Of a stretch of DNA of 42,339 nucleotides, positions 38,597 to 42,339 are shown piece by piece. Both the position numbers and the translations under genes were made by a program. The notes under the pieces were generated by a model, which had not been told where the DNA came from, ran no database searches, and worked only from the letters and a program-made list of their open reading frames with translations. Source of the DNA: Actinomycetota bacterium. GTDB lineage: Bacteria; Actinomycetota; Actinomycetes; S36-B12. The first letter of the stretch is position 1. Each line of letters starts with the position of its first letter. Where the stretch lies: positions 1-42,339 of the forward strand of contig CANMNM010000001.1 of NCBI GenBank assembly GCA_947499275.1, given 5' to 3'.

Positions 38597-38974
38597 TTAT
38601 TGTATTTTCTCTTCCGTATTCGATTCCGTGCTGGAACCGTTTTCTGCTTGGAATGCTGCATAAATCTGAAGCAGTGTTGTGCGCTGGCGCTCGGTCAAGG
38701 TTCGATCCGATGCAATGGCGGTGGTCACAACTTCGTCACCCGCACGATCGCTGAGAATGCCCGCTTGGACGTACAGGCTCTCCGCGGAGATCCTGAGTCC
38801 TTGGGCAATCCGATTCAGAATTTCAGCACTGGGTTTGCGCAATCCGCGCTCAACTTGGCTCAGATATGGATTCGACACCTCAGCAGCCTTTGCCAGCTGG
38901 CGAAGTGACATTTGAGCTTGGTCACGCTGGTCCCGGATAAAAGATCCGAGTCCGCTGACATCTATTCCGGCCAT
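38597..38974 (-). CDS. XRE-family regulator (Rv0474-like)
   Basis: The 125-residue protein has an N-terminal helix-turn-helix (FIRDQRDQAQMSLRQLAKAAEVSNPYLSQVERGLRKPSAEILNRIAQGLRI) and a short helical C-terminus ending in acidic residues. It resembles Rv0474, the regulator next to HBHA. On the minus strand a TTGCAA box, a 17-base spacer and CATACT lie just before the start, so the transcript may begin within a few bases of the ATG (leaderless). TTGCAATTGCAA, a 12-base palindrome overlapping that -35, may be its operator. A GTG at 38989 is the alternative start. Confidence 0.88.
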   Translation of the reverse strand: MAGIDVSGLGSFIRDQRDQAQMSLRQLAKAAEVSNPYLSQVERGLRKPSAEILNRIAQGLRISAESLYVQAGILSDRAGDEVVTTAIASDRTLTERQRTTLLQIYAAFQAENGSSTESNTEEKIQ

Positions 38975-39042
38975 GGCTCCAGTATGCACCCAGGTGCTTG
39001 CAATTGCAAACGCAAGTGCTTGCTGTGGCTAGCAATCCCTTT

Positions 39043-40212
39043 CTAGGGGTAAATGGGGGTTGAAATCTGCACACTTACGACCAGAGATCCAATAACCAAA
39101 GTCATGACACACAGCCCGACGATAGGAATAACCCACCGAATCAGCAGATTTCCCTTCGTGGTCATGCTGGAGAACTGCACCACCGTGTAGTAACACAGGA
39201 CAAATAATCCAGAGACGGCCAGGTTGAGCCCGATCCCGCCGAACGTGACGAGGACGAGCACAGCAACACCGGTCAGGATCTCCGCCCGTACCGGCACCGC
39301 GCGGGGACCGGACACGACCGCGAGCGCGGAGGGAAGCGGTCCATCATTTGCCATCGCAAAAATCATGCGGCCAATACCTATGTTGAGCGCGAAGAGGGCT
39401 GATCCTGCAGCAAGCACGACACCTACCTGAATCAGCCACGCGGGGTATTCAAAAATTGTGGCCAACGCTTGCAGCGGCGAAGGGGATCCCAAAGTTTGTG
39501 GGACGTTAAGCAGTACGAGCGCAACAAGGAAATAGAGGACAAGAACAAGCGCAAGACTAATTCCAATTGCCCAAGGTATGACGAAAGCTGGGCGTTTAAC
39601 TTCACCTGCGATCACCGAAATCCTCGCGTAGCCCGCAAAAGCTACGAAGAGAATTCCAGCAGCGGCAAAAATCGACACGGCCGTTGGTTCCGGGGGCAGT
39701 ACAGCGATAGCCGGCAGGCTTTCGTTCACCTGGGAATAGACCATCAGAGACACAATTATCGTGACGACTATTGAGACACTCAGCCCCATTGCAACCAAAG
39801 ATAATTTGAGCCCTCGCAGGTTTAAGCCCAAAACAATCAGGACAGCGATTACGGCAACAATTCGTGAATGGTCGGGGGCAAGGTAATAACCGATCACAAG
39901 TGCCGCGGCAGAAGCCGAGGCAGTTTTGCCAATGACAAACGAAAACCCAGCGATGAGGGCGGCAGGCGATCCCAGACAATTTTTCCCATACACGTATCCG
40001 CCGCCAGACTGCGGAAAAATCCGTGACATGCGCGCATTGGAAATTGCATTCAATGTTGCAATCGAAGCCGCAATGAGCAATGAAATGAGGAGTGCCGAAC
40101 CTGCGAGGGCGTATGCGGGTGACCATGCCGCAAAAACACCTGTGCCAATCATGGAAGCAAGCCCGATCAAGGTCGCACCGGGAATTCCGAGTGTGCGAAT
40201 CATTGAACTCAC
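39043..40212 (-). CDS. APC-family amino acid permease
   Basis: A 389-residue protein with about eleven membrane helices. The N-terminal GATLIGLASMIGTGVFAAWSPAYALAG and AISNARMSRIFPQSGGGYVYGKNCLGSPAALIAGFSFVIGKTASA carry the APC substrate-binding loop (GxGI/V-F) and second-helix motif. Later YARISVIAGEVKRPAFVIPWAIGISLAL is the conserved helix 6 region. It is shorter than most APC transporters (about 450 residues), with a short C-terminal end. Substrate is unknown. It is upstream of, and convergent with nothing on, this strand; the promoter region with dtd is divergent. Confidence 0.88.
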   Translation of the reverse strand: MSSMIRTLGIPGATLIGLASMIGTGVFAAWSPAYALAGSALLISLLIAASIATLNAISNARMSRIFPQSGGGYVYGKNCLGSPAALIAGFSFVIGKTASASAAALVIGYYLAPDHSRIVAVIAVLIVLGLNLRGLKLSLVAMGLSVSIVVTIIVSLMVYSQVNESLPAIAVLPPEPTAVSIFAAAGILFVAFAGYARISVIAGEVKRPAFVIPWAIGISLALVLVLYFLVALVLLNVPQTLGSPSPLQALATIFEYPAWLIQVGVVLAAGSALFALNIGIGRMIFAMANDGPLPSALAVVSGPRAVPVRAEILTGVAVLVLVTFGGIGLNLAVSGLFVLCYYTVVQFSSMTTKGNLLIRWVIPIVGLCVMTLVIGSLVVSVQISTPIYP

Positions 40213-40398
40213 GCTAGCGAGGGGTGGATAGTTCCGACGAATATATGTCCACCGCGTGACTATAGAACGTGACCAATGAAAACATCTTATGTGTGCCTGT
40301 TCCAGAAATACGCTGCACGGGGAACGGCCGAGTTGGGTAGTGTCTCAATCAAAGGTCCCGAATCGGTGTCCACGAGGTGATCATGACACGCTTGGGTG

Positions 40399-40878
40399 AT
40401 GCGAGCGATAGTGCAACGGGCAATTGACGCGAATGTAATAGTTGATAAAGAAGTGGTCGGCTCATTTGCAGGACCTGGATTGGTTATTTTGGTTGGAGTG
40501 ACCCACACCGATACCGTCTCTTCGGCTGACAAGTTGGCGGAAAAAATATTTGGGTTGCGAATCTTCGATCAAGAGTTTCTCTCGCAATTTGACCAAGTCC
40601 TTGTCCCGCCAGAATCCTCCCGTGAACTCAGCGCTGGGGAATTGGGGCTGCCCATGTTGGTGATCAGTCAATTCACACTTTATGCATCAACAAGCAAGGG
40701 GCGCCGCCCCACCTGGGATGCTGCTGCGCCCGGCGACGTTGCTGAGCCACTTGTTGAGGCGGTTGCTCAGAAATTGCGCCAGTTGGGAACGCAGGTTTCC
40801 CAAGGAAAGTTTGGTGCGGACATGAATGTCTCACTAACAAATGCGGGGCCTATGACGCTGATCGTTGACGTTGACTAG
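40399..40878 (+). CDS. dtd: D-aminoacyl-tRNA deacylase
   Basis: The 159-residue protein has the DTD sequence order: MRAIVQRAIDANVIVDKEVVGSFAGPGLVILVGV, KIFGLRIFDQE, the active-site SQFTLYASTSKGRRP and the second signature NAGPMTLIVD. The usual Gly-cisPro motif NxGPVT here reads NAGPMT, a conservative change. It removes D-amino acids (and glycine) from mischarged tRNAs. The start is ATG 40399, since a GTG at 40396 immediately before adds a second Met only. It is convergent with ygfZ, ten bases apart. Confidence 0.95.
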   Translation: MRAIVQRAIDANVIVDKEVVGSFAGPGLVILVGVTHTDTVSSADKLAEKIFGLRIFDQEFLSQFDQVLVPPESSRELSAGELGLPMLVISQFTLYASTSKGRRPTWDAAAPGDVAEPLVEAVAQKLRQLGTQVSQGKFGADMNVSLTNAGPMTLIVDVD

Positions 40879-40888
40879 CTGATGCGAA

Positions 40889-41920
40889 TTAAGTGTCGCT
40901 GACAACCAATTCTTGATTTGCAGTGATCACATTACCGTCATGCAACACGTGCAAAGTTTCGTCAACGGGTGTTGAACGCTTGATCACCGCTGTTGCGATG
41001 GGTCCGAGTTCATAGTGCCTTGCGGGCGTTGCGATAAAGCCAATTACCTTCCCGGAGGCTGTTGTGACTTCGTCACCGTGTGAGGGTAAATCACTGTCGC
41101 TGCCATCAAGATGCAGCAGCACGAGCCGACGCGGTGGTTTGCCCAAGTTGTAGACGCGGGCAACGGTTTCTTGGCCGCGGTAACAACCCTTTTGTAAGTG
41201 GACGCCGGAGCCAATCCACCCGAGTTCGTGGGGCAAGGATTTATGGTCGGTCTCACGAGCCAACTGAGGGACAGCCGCGGCGGTCCGAATTGCGTTGTAG
41301 GCCCACGTGCCAGCTCGATTGGGAAATTGATCAAGTCGCTGTTGCAGCATTTCTCGAGGAACAATTACTTGACGACCAAGGAATAATTCAGGACGGGCGG
41401 TGACGTACTTGTCCACATATCCCGCAGCCGCATTACCTGCGCCAGCGAATTCGTCTGGGGTAAGCCACGTGATGACACTGTGATCAACGACGTGCAGCGG
41501 TTCCCAAACCACTGCGAATTCCTCACTTCGGTCAGTTACTTCAACGCGCAACATAAACCGCATTGAATTGAGATATACGGTCAGTGCGGTGGCAGTGTTC
41601 GGAGGTGTAATGAGCCAGGTTGTTTCTCCGTCGTCGACTACATGCAGCTCTTGTTCAACGTGCCCGTGTGGACTGAGAATCAAAGCGATCCGGGAGACAT
41701 GTGGTTCCAAGTTTTCAATGAATGCGGTGGTCAAGCTGTGCAACCAAGAGAGTCGATCCACGCCCGTGACCGTGACGACACCCCAATGGGAAAGATCAAC
41801 GCTCGCCTCACCGGCAATGAGCAATCGCTGCTCCCGATGCGGGTCGCCGTAGTGCCAAGCTACACCGAAATCAAGATCCGACTCTGGTGCGGGGATTGGA
41901 GTAATGCCAACTTCACCCAT
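40889..41920 (-). CDS. ygfZ: YgfZ/GcvT-like folate-binding protein (Fe-S cluster assembly)
   Basis: The 343-residue protein has the YgfZ/CAF17 fold. The motif KGCYRGQETVARVYNLGKPPRRL holds the conserved Cys, and an N-terminal SHWGVVTVTGVDRLSWLHSLTT resembles the GcvT folate-binding domain. It uses tetrahydrofolate and supports Fe-S cluster-containing enzymes. It starts eight bases inside the end of the Fur-family gene, so the two are one operon. Confidence 0.92.
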   Translation of the reverse strand: MGEVGITPIPAPESDLDFGVAWHYGDPHREQRLLIAGEASVDLSHWGVVTVTGVDRLSWLHSLTTAFIENLEPHVSRIALILSPHGHVEQELHVVDDGETTWLITPPNTATALTVYLNSMRFMLRVEVTDRSEEFAVVWEPLHVVDHSVITWLTPDEFAGAGNAAAGYVDKYVTARPELFLGRQVIVPREMLQQRLDQFPNRAGTWAYNAIRTAAAVPQLARETDHKSLPHELGWIGSGVHLQKGCYRGQETVARVYNLGKPPRRLVLLHLDGSDSDLPSHGDEVTTASGKVIGFIATPARHYELGPIATAVIKRSTPVDETLHVLHDGNVITANQELVVSDT

Positions 41921-42339
41921 TACTTTTTAGCTCCAATTTTTTGGCGCAAACTTTACACAAACCGGTAACCGCCATGTGGGTCATGTGGGCGTTGAAGCCG
42001 TAGGTTTCTTGGAGGTCAAGTGAAAATTCAGCAGCCGCAGCGGCCGGAATGCTGGTTACCTCTGCGCAGTCATCGCACACGAGATGAATATGTGGGGATT
42101 CATCTTGCGAGTGATAAACGGGTGCGCCGTGCCCGATGTGTGTATGCGTGATCAAACCAACGCTCTCCAGCACTTCCAAGGTCCGGTAAATGGTTGAAAG
42201 ATTCACACCCGATGCCGTCTTTTGCACCGAGGACAGGATCTCCTCGGGTGTTCCGTGTCCCAGTTGGTTCACCGACTCGAGTACTAACTGTCTCTGCGGA
42301 GTAATGCGAAAACCCTGCTCACGAAGCCGAACCTCCCAG
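41913..42339 (-). CDS. Fur-family metalloregulator (5' end outside window)
   Basis: The visible 142 residues begin in the helix-turn-helix domain (WEVRLREQGFRITPQRQLVLESV, then NLSTIYRTLEVLESVGLI) and run to the stop. The regulatory metal site motif HIHLVCDDC is present, and a C-terminal CKVCAKK gives the second Cys pair for structural zinc. The frame is open to the window edge, so only the first few residues are missing. Fur, Zur and Nur share this layout and the metal cannot be told from this part. It overlaps ygfZ by eight bases. Confidence 0.92.
   Translation of the reverse strand, partial: WEVRLREQGFRITPQRQLVLESVNQLGHGTPEEILSSVQKTASGVNLSTIYRTLEVLESVGLITHTHIGHGAPVYHSQDESPHIHLVCDDCAEVTSIPAAAAAEFSLDLQETYGFNAHMTHMAVTGLCKVCAKKLELKSNG

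Noticed and set aside
1..42339. Integrase, transposase, phage or CRISPR-cas genes that might explain the island
   Set aside because: None of the credible frames carries such motifs; only repeat-mediated movement can be suggested.

Overview
The window looks like an actinobacterial chromosome of moderate GC (roughly 50-55 % by eye). The case rests on mycothiol synthesis (mshA), CarD, a RegX3/SenX3-type two-component system divergent from phoU, the mshA-ybjN-gpmA order, and a DUF2516 / small protein / XRE block that matches the mycobacterial Rv0476-hbhA-Rv0474 locus. An aquatic, streamlined actinobacterium is my inference; no rRNA is present to place it.

Left edge (1-1841): the start of a ClC-type chloride channel gene (cut by the window), a small lipoprotein gene, a strong bidirectional hairpin terminator, a FAS1 (fasciclin) lipoprotein gene and a 3' fragment of a second lipoprotein copy.

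Accessory island (about 1905-23850): a dense nitrogen-metabolism region that I do not recognise as a described system. It holds five members of the Nit1C/'MSMEG_05xx-sll078x' nitrogen-starvation family set: N-acetyltransferase, radical SAM, GT4 glycosyltransferase, sll0783-like protein and sll0787-like AIR-synthase homologue. The nitrilase that usually defines Nit1C is not in the window. A complete cobalt-type nitrile hydratase operon is present instead (beta, alpha and a His/Asp-tailed activator), together with a NiCoT cobalt/nickel transporter. Interleaved with it are all the parts of the oxamate carbamoyltransferase system (FdrA/AllF, AllG, AllH) plus carbamate kinase. AllG and AllH sit at the end of a seven-gene overlapping operon with a ComA-like enzyme, an unknown protein, an adenylosuccinate-lyase-like enzyme, a D-cysteine-desulfhydrase-like PLP enzyme and a divergent argininosuccinate-lyase-like enzyme. 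An XRE-cupin regulator, an OsmC protein, a CoA-disulfide-reductase-like flavoprotein and a probable AmiS/UreI channel complete it. A plausible reading is nitrile (or cyanide-derived) hydration and breakdown of a carbamoylated compound, ending in carbamoyl phosphate, then ATP, CO2 and NH3. The substrate is unknown.

The island is flanked by direct repeats about 0.75 kb long (terminator + FAS1 gene + upstream region, 901-1653 and 23955-24713). This fits insertion into a tandem duplication. No integrase or transposase is visible.

Core region (24829-42339): a GDT1/UPF0016 cation exporter, tRNA-Thr(UGU), a FUSC-type membrane protein, carD-ispD-ispF-cysS-rlmB, a lipoprotein, a DUF554 protein, regX3-senX3 divergent from phoU-mshA-ybjN-gpmA, small membrane proteins, an XRE/HBHA-position pair, an APC permease, dtd, ygfZ and a Fur-family regulator cut by the right edge.
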